Of a DNA stretch of 32,125 bases, positions 1 through 11,078 are shown piece after piece (positions within the stretch are counted from its first letter, which is position 1; each line of letters begins with the position of its first letter). The DNA lies in the NCBI GenBank assembly GCA_023460175.1, contig JAEWRC010000176.1, positions 1-32,125 of the forward strand, read 5' to 3'. The notes below the pieces were generated by a model, which made no database searches, was not told the origin of the DNA, and worked only from the letters and a program-made list of their open reading frames with translations. The translations under genes and the position numbers were made by a program. Source of the stretch: Actinomycetes bacterium (lineage in GTDB: Bacteria; Actinomycetota; Actinomycetes; Mycobacteriales; Mycobacteriaceae).

Positions 1-217
1 CGCCCGGGTCGAACACGGCGGCCTGCGCCGGCGCGTCCAGCGGCCGCACGGTGCCCGCGGGCGCGTGTGCGGGCGGCGGCGCCTGTGCGGGGGAGGCCGG
101 GGGAATGGTCGCCGGGGCCAGCTCGACCGGCGTCGAGGAGCACGACACGCCGACCAACAGGGCCAGCGCGGCGAGGACGGCGGCGGCCGACACGGGGAAC
201 CTTCGTTGCTGTGACAC
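1..217 (-). CDS. lppL: LppL-like lipoprotein, N-terminal part only
   Basis: This is the 5' end of a minus-strand gene that runs out of the window; 72 codons are visible. The chosen start is the GTG at 217-215, giving VSQQRRFPV and then a hydrophobic stretch ending LVGVSC, a lipobox-like signal with the acylated Cys near residue 26. After it comes a Pro/Ala-rich linker (about residues 33-58) and the sequence TVRPLDAPAQAAVFDPG, which resembles the start of the folded part of M. tuberculosis LppL (Rv2138). The gene is divergent from the next one, as Rv2138 is from Rv2137c, and this supports the assignment. It is likely an exported, lipid-anchored protein of unknown function. The residue at -3 of the lipobox is Gly, which is not ideal, so lipidation is inferred. 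No ATG start is available in this frame near the signal peptide. Confidence 0.7.
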   Translation of the reverse strand, partial: MSQQRRFPVSAAAVLAALALLVGVSCSSTPVELAPATIPPASPAQAPPPAHAPAGTVRPLDAPAQAAVFDPG

Positions 218-280
218 TGCCGAAAGACTCTATCCGGCACCACCAACGGTCCCGGTCGAGCCCGACGGTATGGTCGCCCC

Positions 281-586
281 ATGTCCCAGGGCGCAGACTC
301 CGGACTGGGTGACGAGTTCGCCGTGGAAGATCTCACGACCGGTCCCCACGCCAGCGGTTTCGGCTCCGTCGGCGACGGCCGGACGTTCGCCTTCCTCGTG
401 CACGACCATCAGGACCTGCGGGTCGAGATCTATCGGCCGCGGCTGGCCGGTCCGGTGCCGCAGCGCGAGGACGTGGTGGCCGCGACCACCCGCAGCTGCA
501 AGGGCGTCGACCTGACCGACGAACGCAGCCTGATCGCCGTGGTGCGCGACGCGGTCACCGAGGCGGCCGCCCGCCCGGCACGCTGA
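281..586 (+). CDS. Conserved mycobacterial protein, Rv2137c-like
   Basis: A 101-residue soluble protein with no signal peptide or membrane segment. The core GSVGDGRTFAFLVHDHQDLR followed by VEIYRPRLAGPVPQREDVV and DLTDERSL matches, from memory, the conserved hypothetical protein Rv2137c. The ATG at 281 is used; the ATG at 270 is out of frame. There is no convincing Shine-Dalgarno sequence. It sits 36 bp upstream of uppP in the same direction, so co-transcription is likely. The function is unknown. Position next to undecaprenyl pyrophosphatase may hint at a cell-envelope link, but nothing in the sequence shows it. Confidence 0.75.
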   Translation: MSQGADSGLGDEFAVEDLTTGPHASGFGSVGDGRTFAFLVHDHQDLRVEIYRPRLAGPVPQREDVVAATTRSCKGVDLTDERSLIAVVRDAVTEAAARPAR

Positions 587-622
587 GAAGTCCCGGCGGC
601 CCGCCACGGTACGGTCGTCGGC

Positions 623-1471
623 GTGGAAGTGGCGGCGATGTCCTGGCTGCAGGTCGTGGTGTTGTCGATCGTGCAGGGCCTCACCGAATTCCTGCCGGTC
701 TCCTCCTCGGGGCATCTGGCGATCACCTCGCGGCTGTTCTTCTCCGACGACGCCGGTGCCTCGTTCACCGCGGTGTCGCAGCTGGGTACCGAGGCCGCCG
801 TGCTGCTGTACTTCGCCAAGGACATCGTCCGCATCGTGCGGGCGTGGTTCGCGGGCCTGTTCGACGCCACCCGCCGCGACAACGTCGACTATCGGATGGG
901 CTGGTTCGTCATCATCGGCACCATCCCGATCTGCGTGCTGGGCCTGCTGTTCAAGGACGTGATCCGCGGCGGCGCGCGCAATCTGTGGCTGGTGGCCTCG
1001 GCGCTGATCGTGTTCTCGGTGGTCATCGCGCTCGCCGAGTACCTCGGCCGGCAGACCCGCCACGCCGAGCAGCTGACCTGGCGCGACGCGGTCATCGTCG
1101 GGTTCGCCCAGTGCCTGGCGCTGGTGCCCGGGGTGTCGCGCTCGGGGGCGACCATCAGCGCCGGGCTGTTCCTGGGAGTGGACCGCGAGTTGGCCGCCCG
1201 GTTCGGCTTCCTGCTGGCCATCCCCGCGGTGTTCGCCTCCGGGTTGTTCTCGCTGCCGGACGCGTTCGCCCCGGTCAGCGAGGGAATGAGCGCGACGGGC
1301 CCGCAGTTGTTGGTGTCGGTGCTGATCGCGTTCGTCGTCGGTTTCGTCGCGGTCGCCTGGTTGCTGCGGTTCCTGACCCGGCACAGCATGTACTGGTTCG
1401 TCGGCTACCGCGTGGCCCTCGGCGTGCTGGTACTGATCCTTCTCGGAACTGGAGTGATGAGCGCGACATGA
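623..1471 (+). CDS. uppP: Undecaprenyl-diphosphatase UppP (BacA)
   Basis: This integral membrane enzyme dephosphorylates undecaprenyl (in mycobacteria decaprenyl) diphosphate and so recycles the lipid carrier for peptidoglycan and arabinogalactan; overproduction in bacteria gives bacitracin resistance. The 282-residue protein has both UppP signatures: QGLTEFLPVSSSGHL at residues 18-32, with the catalytic Glu22 and the Ser-rich loop, and PGVSRSG at 169-175, with Arg173. About eight hydrophobic segments are visible, as expected. The start is GTG 623 or the internal ATG 638 (MSWLQ), which lines up better with the family N-terminus. The stop overlaps the next start as ATGA, so the downstream phosphomutase-like gene is translationally coupled. 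Confidence 0.95.
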   Translation: MEVAAMSWLQVVVLSIVQGLTEFLPVSSSGHLAITSRLFFSDDAGASFTAVSQLGTEAAVLLYFAKDIVRIVRAWFAGLFDATRRDNVDYRMGWFVIIGTIPICVLGLLFKDVIRGGARNLWLVASALIVFSVVIALAEYLGRQTRHAEQLTWRDAVIVGFAQCLALVPGVSRSGATISAGLFLGVDRELAARFGFLLAIPAVFASGLFSLPDAFAPVSEGMSATGPQLLVSVLIAFVVGFVAVAWLLRFLTRHSMYWFVGYRVALGVLVLILLGTGVMSAT

Positions 1472-2169
1472 CAGTGATCCTGCTGCGGCACGGCCGCTCC
1501 ACCTCGAACACCGCGCACACCCTGGCGGGCCGCAGCTCGGGCGTCGACCTCGACGACAAGGGCCGCCAGCAGGCCGACGCGCTGGTCGAGCGGCTGGCGA
1601 CCCTGCCCATCAAGGCGCTGGTGCGGTCGCCGCTGCTGCGGTGTGAGCGCACGCTGGAACCGCTGGCGGCGGCGCTGTCGCTGGCGCCGACGGTCGAGGA
1701 ACGGATCAGCGAGGTCGACTACGGCGCGTGGACCGGGCGCCCCATCGGCGAGTTGGTCAAGGAGCCGCTGTGGTCGGTCGTGCAGCAGCAGCCCAGCGCC
1801 GCGATCTTCCCCGAGGGTGAGGGCCTGGCCGCGGTGCAGTCCCGGGCGGTCGCCGCGGTCCGCGAACACGACCGTCGGCTGGCCGAGGCGCACGGCGGCG
1901 ACGCGCTGTGGGTGGCCTGCACCCACGGCGACGTGATCAAGGCCGTCATCGCCGATGCGCTCGGTCTGCACCTGGACGGCTTCCAGCGGATCACCGCCGA
2001 CCCGGCGTCGTGCAGCGTGATCCGCTACACCGCGGTGCGGCCGTTCGTGGTTCACGTCAACCACACCGGCCCGGCGCTGGCCAACGTGCTGACTGCGCCA
2101 CCGGCCGCCGAAACCAATGGAGAGAACCCCGCCGCGGGCGACGCCGTCGTCGGCGGCTCGACGGACTGA
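1468..2169 (+). CDS. Histidine-phosphatase protein of the MSMEG_4193 phosphomutase family
   Basis: A 233-residue member of the phosphoglycerate mutase/histidine phosphatase superfamily, orthologous to Rv2135c. It starts MTVILLRHGRS, with phosphate-accepting His8 in the RHG motif. Glu82 lies in EVDYGAWTG, and the second catalytic histidine is His153 in CTHGD. The last 25 or so residues are low-complexity. In actinobacteria this subgroup (TIGR03848) occurs in a conserved trio with DUF3090 and a kinase-like protein, which are the next two genes here, so its substrate is probably made or used by those partners. The real substrate is not known; mutase and phosphatase are both possible. Its start overlaps the uppP stop by 4 bp (ATGA), and the next gene starts 41 bp downstream. 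Confidence 0.9.
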   Translation: MTVILLRHGRSTSNTAHTLAGRSSGVDLDDKGRQQADALVERLATLPIKALVRSPLLRCERTLEPLAAALSLAPTVEERISEVDYGAWTGRPIGELVKEPLWSVVQQQPSAAIFPEGEGLAAVQSRAVAAVREHDRRLAEAHGGDALWVACTHGDVIKAVIADALGLHLDGFQRITADPASCSVIRYTAVRPFVVHVNHTGPALANVLTAPPAAETNGENPAAGDAVVGGSTD

Positions 2170-2210
2170 TCCCGACGTCGCCGGTGCGAGCCGGTATTTT
2201 GGAGGACGCC

Positions 2211-2798
2211 ATGGCCCGTGCAATTCACGTCTTCCGGACCCCCGACCGCTTTGTGGCCGGGACCGTCGGTCAACCCGGAAACCGGACCTTCTACCTGCAA
2301 GCCGTCCACGACACCCGGGTGGTCTCGGTGATCCTGGAGAAGCAACAGGTCGAGGTGCTCGCCGACCGGATCGGCGCGCTGCTGGTCGAGATCAACCGCC
2401 GGTTCGGCACGCCGCTGCCGCCGGAGTCCGCCGACGTCGAGGACCTCAACCCGCTCGAGACGCCGGTCGACGCGGAGTTCCGGGTCGGCACCATGGGCCT
2501 GGGCTGGGACTCCGAGGCCCAGACCGTGGTGGTGGAGTTGCTGGCGGTCACCGACACCGAGTTCGACGCGTCAGTGGTACTCGACGACGCCGAGGAGGGT
2601 CCCGACGCGGTGCGGGTGTTCCTCAGCCCCGAATCGGCGCGACAGTTCGCCAATCGTTCCCAGCGGGTGATCTCGGCGGGTCGGCCGCCCTGCCCGCTGT
2701 GCGAGGAACCGCTGGACGCCGACGGTCACATCTGTGTGCGCACCAACGGCTACCGGCGCGCCGAACTGTTCGGGTCTGACGATGATCCCCAGCCCTGA
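2211..2798 (+). CDS. DUF3090 family protein (TIGR03847, Rv2134c-like)
   Basis: A 195-residue soluble protein, the middle member of the actinobacterial trio. It starts MARAIHVFRTPDRFVAGTVG, and its ATG is preceded by a clear GGAGG 5 bases upstream (2201-2205). The body is an acidic alpha/beta sequence. The C-terminus carries a small metal-binding-type motif CPLCEEPLDADGHIC with Cys161, Cys164, His173 and Cys175, followed by a basic stretch; it looks like a zinc ribbon or knuckle. The function is unknown. The close linkage to a phosphomutase-like and a kinase-like protein suggests a shared small-molecule or protein modification pathway. The 3' end overlaps the next gene by 17 bp. Confidence 0.9.
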   Translation: MARAIHVFRTPDRFVAGTVGQPGNRTFYLQAVHDTRVVSVILEKQQVEVLADRIGALLVEINRRFGTPLPPESADVEDLNPLETPVDAEFRVGTMGLGWDSEAQTVVVELLAVTDTEFDASVVLDDAEEGPDAVRVFLSPESARQFANRSQRVISAGRPPCPLCEEPLDADGHICVRTNGYRRAELFGSDDDPQP

Positions 2799-3609
2799 GA
2801 CCCCCAACCCCGAGCACGCGGCGCTCCTGCGCGACGGTGAGCTGACGGTCCTGGGCCGGATCCGCTCGGCCAGCAACGCCACCTTCCTGTGCGAGGCCGA
2901 ACTCGACGGGCAGTCCACGCACTGCGTCTACAAGCCGGTCAGCGGCGAGCAGCCGCTGTGGGATTTTCCCGACGGCACGCTGGCCGGCCGTGAGCTGGCC
3001 ACCTACGTGGTCTCCGCGGCGTTGGGCTGGGACATCGTGCCGCACACCATCATTCGCTCCGGCCCGGCCGGTCCGGGCATGGTGCAGCAGTGGGTGGACC
3101 AGCCGGAGAGCCCGCCCGGGGAAACCGATCCCGGCCCCGACCTGGTCGACCTGTGCCCGGTGGACAAGCTGCCGGCCGGTTATCTCCCGGTGCTGCGGGC
3201 CTACGACTACGCCGGCGACGAGGTGTTGCTGATCCATGCCGACGACCCGCGGCTGGTGCGGATGGCGGTCTTCGACATCCTGGTCAACAACGCCGACCGC
3301 AAGGGCGGCCACATCCTGTCCGGCGTCGACGGCCGCGTCTACGGGGTCGACCACGGGTTGTGTCTGCACGCCGAGGACAAGCTGCGCACGGTGCTGTGGG
3401 GGTGGGCGGGCAAGCCCATCGACGACGGGATCCTCGAGTCGGTGGCCGACGTGCAGGACGCCCTGGCCGGCGAGCTCGCCGCACAGCTGGCCCCGCATGT
3501 CACCGGCGCGGAGATCGCCGCGCTGCGGGCCCGGGCGGGCGAGTTGCTGGACGATCCGGTGATGCCGGCGCCCAACCGTTCCCGGCCCATCCCGTGGCCG
3601 GCGTTCTGA
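2782..3609 (+). CDS. SCO1664/TIGR03843 family protein, distant PI3/4-kinase-like fold
   Basis: A 275-residue protein, orthologous to Rv2133c, in a family described as distantly related to phosphatidylinositol kinases. Kinase-like landmarks are visible: GELTVLGRIRSASNATFLCE as a nucleotide-loop region, Lys51 in YKPVSGEQP as a candidate ATP lysine, a catalytic-loop-like DILVNNADRKGGH (Asp172, His177), and a metal-binding-like Asp190 in YGVDHGLC. The real substrate is unknown. The ATG at 2782 was chosen because it starts the conserved part; the longer frame back to 2734 lies deep inside the DUF3090 gene. It overlaps DUF3090 by 17 bp, implying coupled translation. It ends 1 bp from the convergent META-domain gene. 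Confidence 0.85.
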   Translation: MIPSPETPNPEHAALLRDGELTVLGRIRSASNATFLCEAELDGQSTHCVYKPVSGEQPLWDFPDGTLAGRELATYVVSAALGWDIVPHTIIRSGPAGPGMVQQWVDQPESPPGETDPGPDLVDLCPVDKLPAGYLPVLRAYDYAGDEVLLIHADDPRLVRMAVFDILVNNADRKGGHILSGVDGRVYGVDHGLCLHAEDKLRTVLWGWAGKPIDDGILESVADVQDALAGELAAQLAPHVTGAEIAALRARAGELLDDPVMPAPNRSRPIPWPAF

Positions 3610-3610
3610 C

Positions 3611-4054
3611 TCAGGCCGGTCGCCAGGTCAGGATGCCGCCGTCGGCCAGCTTCGACAGGTGCAGTTGATCGCCGGCGAACAGGTAGGTCCGCACGTGCTC
3701 CAGTGAGCTGGTGACCTGCTGGTCCATCGACGGCTGCGGGCAGAACATCTGCGTCACGGCGATGGGCCCGAAGGTCAGCGACCCCGAGTCCCCATCGCCG
3801 CTGGGTTCGGCGGTGTAGGCGCCGTTGCCGCGGTTGCAGTCCAGCTGGAAGTAGGCCTTGCCGTCCTCGCCGAACTCGACGGTGAACTTGCCGGGGTCGG
3901 GCACCTCGGTGGCCTCGGCGTCGGCCATCGACTGCACGGACACCAGCTCCCAGCTGGTGCCGGTCAGGGTCCGGGGCGGCGCCTCGGAACCGCACGCGAC
4001 CAGCGGCGCAACCGCGGTCAGGAAGATCACGGCCGCCGACGCTGTTGTACGCAT
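3611..4054 (-). CDS. META-domain (DUF306, HslJ-like) lipoprotein
   Basis: A 147-residue exported protein. The N-terminus has a signal peptide ending in a good lipobox, LVAC, with Cys21 as the lipidation site. The mature part contains a single META/HslJ-type domain: TLTGTSWELVSV, then a KAYFQLDCNRGNGAYTA segment with the conserved C-N-x-x-x-G pattern, and a MFCPQPSMDQ segment with a second Cys that could pair with the first. META domains are small beta-structured modules often linked to envelope stress or secretion; no enzyme activity is known. It is transcribed against its neighbours: it ends next to the kinase-like gene and starts divergently from cysQ. It is not part of the usual Rv2131c-Rv2133c arrangement as I remember it. 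Confidence 0.85.
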   Translation of the reverse strand: MRTTASAAVIFLTAVAPLVACGSEAPPRTLTGTSWELVSVQSMADAEATEVPDPGKFTVEFGEDGKAYFQLDCNRGNGAYTAEPSGDGDSGSLTFGPIAVTQMFCPQPSMDQQVTSSLEHVRTYLFAGDQLHLSKLADGGILTWRPA

Positions 4055-4120
4055 GTGCCGAATTTACCGTCAGCCCAGCCCCAGACCACAGCGTGCATGC
4101 TCATCGCGGATACTGACACG

Positions 4121-4909
4121 GTGACAGAGGCGGGCGGCAACAGCGAGAACCAGACCGATGCCGCGCTTGCCGCCGACCTCGCCGTCGACGCGGGAAAACT
4201 CCTGCTGGCGATGCGCGAGGAGGTCGGCTTCGACTATCCGTGGATGCTCGGCGACGCCGGCGACAGCGAGGCCAACAAGCTGCTGCTGCGCCGGCTGGCC
4301 GCCGAACGCCCAAGCGACGCGGTGCTCTCCGAGGAGGCCCCCGACGATCTGCGCCGGCTGCAGTCCGACCGGGTGTGGATCATCGACCCCGTCGACGGCA
4401 CCCGCGAATACTCCACCCCGCGCCGGCCCGACTGGGCCGTGCACATCGCGCTGTGGCAGCGCGTCGGCGGCCCGCACGGGCGCATCACCGACGCCGTGGT
4501 GGCCCTGCCGGCCACCGGTGAGGTGTTCCGGTCCGACACCGTGGTCGCCGGCCCGCGGCGCGAACCGGACGCGCCCATCCGCATCACCGCCAGCGCCAAC
4601 CGGCCGCCGGCCGTGCTGTACCGGATGTCGCAGTACGTCGACTTCGAGTTGGTCCGGATCGGCTCGGCCGGCGCCAAGGCCATGGCCGTGGTGCGCGGCG
4701 ACGTCGACGCCTACATCCACGCCGGCGGGCAGTGGGAATGGGATTCGGCCGCGCCGGGCGGCGTCATCCAGGCAGCCGGCATGCACGCCTCGCGTCTGGA
4801 CGGGTCCCCGATGCTCTACAACCGCCCCGACCCGTACCTGCCCGATCTGCTGATGTGTCGGGCCGAGCTCGCTGACGTGCTGCTCGACGCGATCCGGTCG
4901 GCCAGTTGA
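4121..4909 (+). CDS. cysQ: 3'-phosphoadenosine 5'-phosphate phosphatase CysQ
   Basis: A 262-residue member of the Mg-dependent, Li-sensitive inositol monophosphatase family, orthologous to Rv2131c. It hydrolyses 3'-phosphoadenosine 5'-phosphate and thereby helps control sulfur assimilation and sulfation; the mycobacterial enzyme also has weak inositol-phosphatase activity. Metal-site residues are in WIIDPVDGTREY (Asp89, Asp92, Thr94), in the Glu of VLSEEAP, and in QWEWDSAAPGG (Asp208). The start is uncertain: GTG 4121 fits the family length (about 267 residues), while ATG 4097 and GTG 4055 are in-frame alternatives, the last abutting the divergent lipoprotein start. mshC follows directly, joining two thiol/sulfur genes in one transcript. 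Confidence 0.93.
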   Translation: MTEAGGNSENQTDAALAADLAVDAGKLLLAMREEVGFDYPWMLGDAGDSEANKLLLRRLAAERPSDAVLSEEAPDDLRRLQSDRVWIIDPVDGTREYSTPRRPDWAVHIALWQRVGGPHGRITDAVVALPATGEVFRSDTVVAGPRREPDAPIRITASANRPPAVLYRMSQYVDFELVRIGSAGAKAMAVVRGDVDAYIHAGGQWEWDSAAPGGVIQAAGMHASRLDGSPMLYNRPDPYLPDLLMCRAELADVLLDAIRSAS

Positions 4910-4944
4910 GGAGCCCGATGAACACCCGAATAGAGTTCGACGCT

Positions 4945-6183
4945 ATGCAATCGTGGTCGGCCGCTTCAGTTCCGGAGTTGCCCGGTCGGGCACCGCAGTT
5001 GCGCCTGTTCGACAGCGCGGACCGGCAGGTGCGGCCCGTCGCGCCGGGGCCCACGGCCACCATGTACGTCTGCGGCATCACCCCGTACGACGCCACCCAT
5101 CTCGGGCACGCCGCGACTTATCTGGCCTTCGACCTGGTGTACCGGATGTGGCTGGATTCCGGGCACCGGGTGCACTACGTGCAGAACATCACCGACATCG
5201 ACGATCCGCTGTTCGAGCGGGCCGCCCGCGACGGCATCCACTGGCGTGACCTCGGCGACCGCGAGACCCAGCTGTTCCGCGAGGACATGAGCGCGCTGCG
5301 GGTGCTGCCGCCGCAGGATTACGTCGCGGCCACCGACGCCATCGACGAGGTCATCGAACTCGTCGAGAAGATGCTGGCCTCCGGCGCGGCCTACACCGTC
5401 GACGACGCCGAGTTCCCCGACGTCTATTTCCGGGCCGACGCCACCGATCAGTTCGGCTACGAGTCCGGCTACGACCCCGACACCATGCGCGCGCTGTTCG
5501 CCGAGCGCGGCGGGGACCCCGACCGCCCCGGCAAGGCCGATCCGCTCGACGCGCTGGTGTGGCGGGCCGCCCGCGAGGGGGAGCCCAGCTGGGAGTCGCC
5601 GTTCGGCCCGGGGCGCCCGGGCTGGCACGTGGAGTGTTCGGCCATCGCGTTGACCCGCCTCGGCATGGGTTTCGATGTGCAGGGCGGCGGCAGCGACCTG
5701 ATCTTCCCGCACCACGAGTTCTCGGCCGCGCACGCCGAATCGGTCACCGAGCAGCGCCGGTTCGCGCGCCACTACGTCCACGCCGGGATGATCGGCTGGG
5801 ACGGCGAGAAGATGTCCAAGAGCCTGGGCAACCTGGTGCTGGTCTCGAAGCTGCGCGCCGACGGGGTGGACCCGGGCGCCATCCGGCTCGGGCTGTTCGC
5901 GGGGCATTACCGCACCGACCGGTTCTGGAGCCCGCAGGTGCTCACCGACGCGCAGCAGCGGCTGGCCCGCTGGCGCGAGGCCGTCGCGCTGCCCGCCGGT
6001 CCCGACGCCGCCGACGTGCTCGCGCGGGTGCGGCGCTACCTGGCCGACGACCTGGACACGCCCGGGGCGCTGACGGCCCTGGACGGCTGGTGTACCGACG
6101 CGCTGGAGTACGGCGGCCACGACGAGCAGGCACCCAAGTTGGTGGCCACCGCGGTCGACGCGCTGCTCGGGGTCGCGCTGTAG
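4945..6183 (+). CDS. mshC: Cysteine:GlcN-Ins ligase MshC (mycothiol biosynthesis)
   Basis: MshC joins cysteine to 1-D-myo-inosityl-2-amino-2-deoxy-alpha-D-glucopyranoside using ATP, the penultimate step to mycothiol. The 412-residue protein is related to cysteinyl-tRNA synthetase. It has the HIGH-like motif HLGH (52-55), KMSKS (289-293), and zinc ligands Cys43, Cys231 and His256, the same numbering as I recall for the M. smegmatis enzyme. That agreement is why ATG 4945 was chosen. An in-frame ATG at 4918 has a better Shine-Dalgarno (GAGGAG at about 4908-4913) and would add nine residues, so a longer form is possible. It has no tRNA anticodon-binding domain and is shorter than CysRS, which excludes cysS. 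It lies directly downstream of cysQ. Confidence 0.95.
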   Translation: MQSWSAASVPELPGRAPQLRLFDSADRQVRPVAPGPTATMYVCGITPYDATHLGHAATYLAFDLVYRMWLDSGHRVHYVQNITDIDDPLFERAARDGIHWRDLGDRETQLFREDMSALRVLPPQDYVAATDAIDEVIELVEKMLASGAAYTVDDAEFPDVYFRADATDQFGYESGYDPDTMRALFAERGGDPDRPGKADPLDALVWRAAREGEPSWESPFGPGRPGWHVECSAIALTRLGMGFDVQGGGSDLIFPHHEFSAAHAESVTEQRRFARHYVHAGMIGWDGEKMSKSLGNLVLVSKLRADGVDPGAIRLGLFAGHYRTDRFWSPQVLTDAQQRLARWREAVALPAGPDAADVLARVRRYLADDLDTPGALTALDGWCTDALEYGGHDEQAPKLVATAVDALLGVAL

Positions 6184-6193
6184 GTATCGCGCT

Positions 6194-7087
6194 CTAGCGC
6201 CCGAACCCGGGGCTGCCGCCGGGGCCGCGCCGCCGCAGGTAGCGCTCGAACTCCGCGGCCAGGGCGTCGCCGTCGATCTTGCCCAGCGCCTCGTGCAGGT
6301 CCACCTCGGCGTCGCCGCGCTCCTCCAGCGACGCGACGTACTCGGCGACCTCGTCGTCCTCGGCGGTCATCTCGGTGACCGCCTGTTCCCATTCTTCGGC
6401 CTGCTGCGGCAGGTCCGCGAGCGGCACCTCGATGTCGAGGACGTCCTCGACCCGGCGCAGCAGCGCCACGGTGGCCTTCGGGTTCGGCGGATGGGACACG
6501 TAGTGGGGGACCGCGGCCCAGAACGTCACCGCGGGGATGCCCGCGGCCACGCACGCGTCCTGGAACACCCCGGCGATGCCGGTCGGCCCCTCGTAGCGGG
6601 TCTCCTCGAGGCCGAAGTACTGGGCCGAGTTCGACGAGTACGCCGCGCCCGACACCGGAACCGGGCGGGTGTGCGGCGTGTCGGCCAGCAACGCGCCGAG
6701 GATGACCACGGTGTCCACGTCGAGTTTCTCGGCGATCCCCAACAGTTCGGCGCAGAACGACCGCCACCGCATGTTGGGTTCGACGCCGTGCATCAGCACG
6801 ATGTCGCGCTCGCTGCCGGGCGGGCGGCAGTGCGAGACCCGCATCGACGGCCAGACCAACTCCCTGGTCACGCCGTCGAGCTGCCGGATCACCGGGCGGT
6901 TGACCTGGTAGTCGTAGTACGACTCGTCGTCGATGTCCACGATCGCCGACGCCTCCCAGATGGCGTCGAGGTGCGCAACGGCGTCGCTGGCCGCATCGCC
7001 GGCATCGTTCCAGCCTTCGAAGGCCGCCACAATGATGGTGTTGTGGAGTTCGGGCAGATCAACTCTGCGGGAATCCGGCGAGGTCAC
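6194..7087 (-). CDS. PAC2 family protein, Rv2125-like
   Basis: A 297-residue soluble protein of the PAC2 (proteasome assembly chaperone 2) fold family, orthologous to Rv2125. Recognisable stretches are DLPELHNTIIVAAFEGWNDA near the N-terminus, VILGALLADTPHTRPVP, TRYEGPTGIAGV and a TFWAAVPHYVSHPPNPKAT segment; the C-terminus is acidic and then rich in Arg/Gly. The GTG at 7087 gives VTSPDSRRVDLPELH, where the family begins; the open frame continues upstream through the metH promoter and should not be used. No biochemical role is established. It is in the same genomic neighbourhood as the proteasome, 18 kb away, and the fold similarity to eukaryotic/archaeal assembly chaperones is suggestive only. 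It is divergent from metH and convergent with mshC. Confidence 0.9.
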   Translation of the reverse strand: MTSPDSRRVDLPELHNTIIVAAFEGWNDAGDAASDAVAHLDAIWEASAIVDIDDESYYDYQVNRPVIRQLDGVTRELVWPSMRVSHCRPPGSERDIVLMHGVEPNMRWRSFCAELLGIAEKLDVDTVVILGALLADTPHTRPVPVSGAAYSSNSAQYFGLEETRYEGPTGIAGVFQDACVAAGIPAVTFWAAVPHYVSHPPNPKATVALLRRVEDVLDIEVPLADLPQQAEEWEQAVTEMTAEDDEVAEYVASLEERGDAEVDLHEALGKIDGDALAAEFERYLRRRGPGGSPGFGR

Positions 7088-7174
7088 CAACCCAGCGTAC
7101 GACCTCGGGCCGGAAATACGCCCACGAGCAACACCCTGGCTGTGGGGTGTCCCGACGACGAACCGGTGACCACG

Positions 7175-7180
7175 TAGACT
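7175..7180 (+). promoter_or_regulatory. Candidate -10 element of the metH promoter
   Basis: The hexamer TAGACT fits the mycobacterial SigA -10 pattern TANNNT. A transcription start about 7 bases downstream would fall at about 7187, exactly the first base of the riboswitch P1 stem. No strong -35 is visible. Inferred from spacing only. Confidence 0.5.
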
Positions 7181-7186
7181 TTTTGG

Positions 7187-7262
7187 GTCGAGAGGCGTTG
7201 CAACGGTTATTCGGGGCGGGCACCCGTAATATCCGCCACGCTCGGCAGAGTCAAGGACGCCT
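7187..7262 (+). ncRNA. S-adenosylhomocysteine (SAH) riboswitch upstream of metH
   Basis: The leader folds into the SAH riboswitch architecture. P1 pairs 7187-7192 with 7241-7246 (GUCGAG with CUCGGC, one G-U). The conserved GGCGUUGCAA segment follows P1, and P2 pairs 7204-7206 with 7233-7235, enclosing a CGGG/CCCG hairpin (7212-7215 with 7223-7226). A pseudoknot pairs AGGCGU (7193-7198) with ACGCCU (7257-7262). The sequence CCACGCUCGG and the UCAA before the 3' pseudoknot strand also match the crystallised Ralstonia metH riboswitch as I remember it, apart from one base. Known SAH riboswitches switch genes on when SAH accumulates, which suits metH. The pseudoknot ends 8 bases before the Shine-Dalgarno region, so translational control is likely. 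Confidence 0.8.
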
Positions 7263-7283
7263 TCCGTCATGGGAGGGAGTTGC

Positions 7284-11048
<3,765 letters not shown>

Positions 11049-11078
11049 CCGGCCCGCTTTTCGAGAAAGTGATGCGGG

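Noticed and set aside
230..1384. Long open frame (384 codons) on the minus strand opposite uppP
   Set aside because: Rich in His/Arg/Asp/Gly typical of antisense high-GC translation; uppP on the other strand has clear motifs.
7269..7283. ATG 7269 as the metH start
   Set aside because: The Shine-Dalgarno GGGAGGGAG lies downstream of this ATG and is well spaced for GTG 7284.
11063..11075. Terminator between metH and the NmrA-like gene
   Set aside because: The pairing is short and imperfect, with no T-run on either strand.
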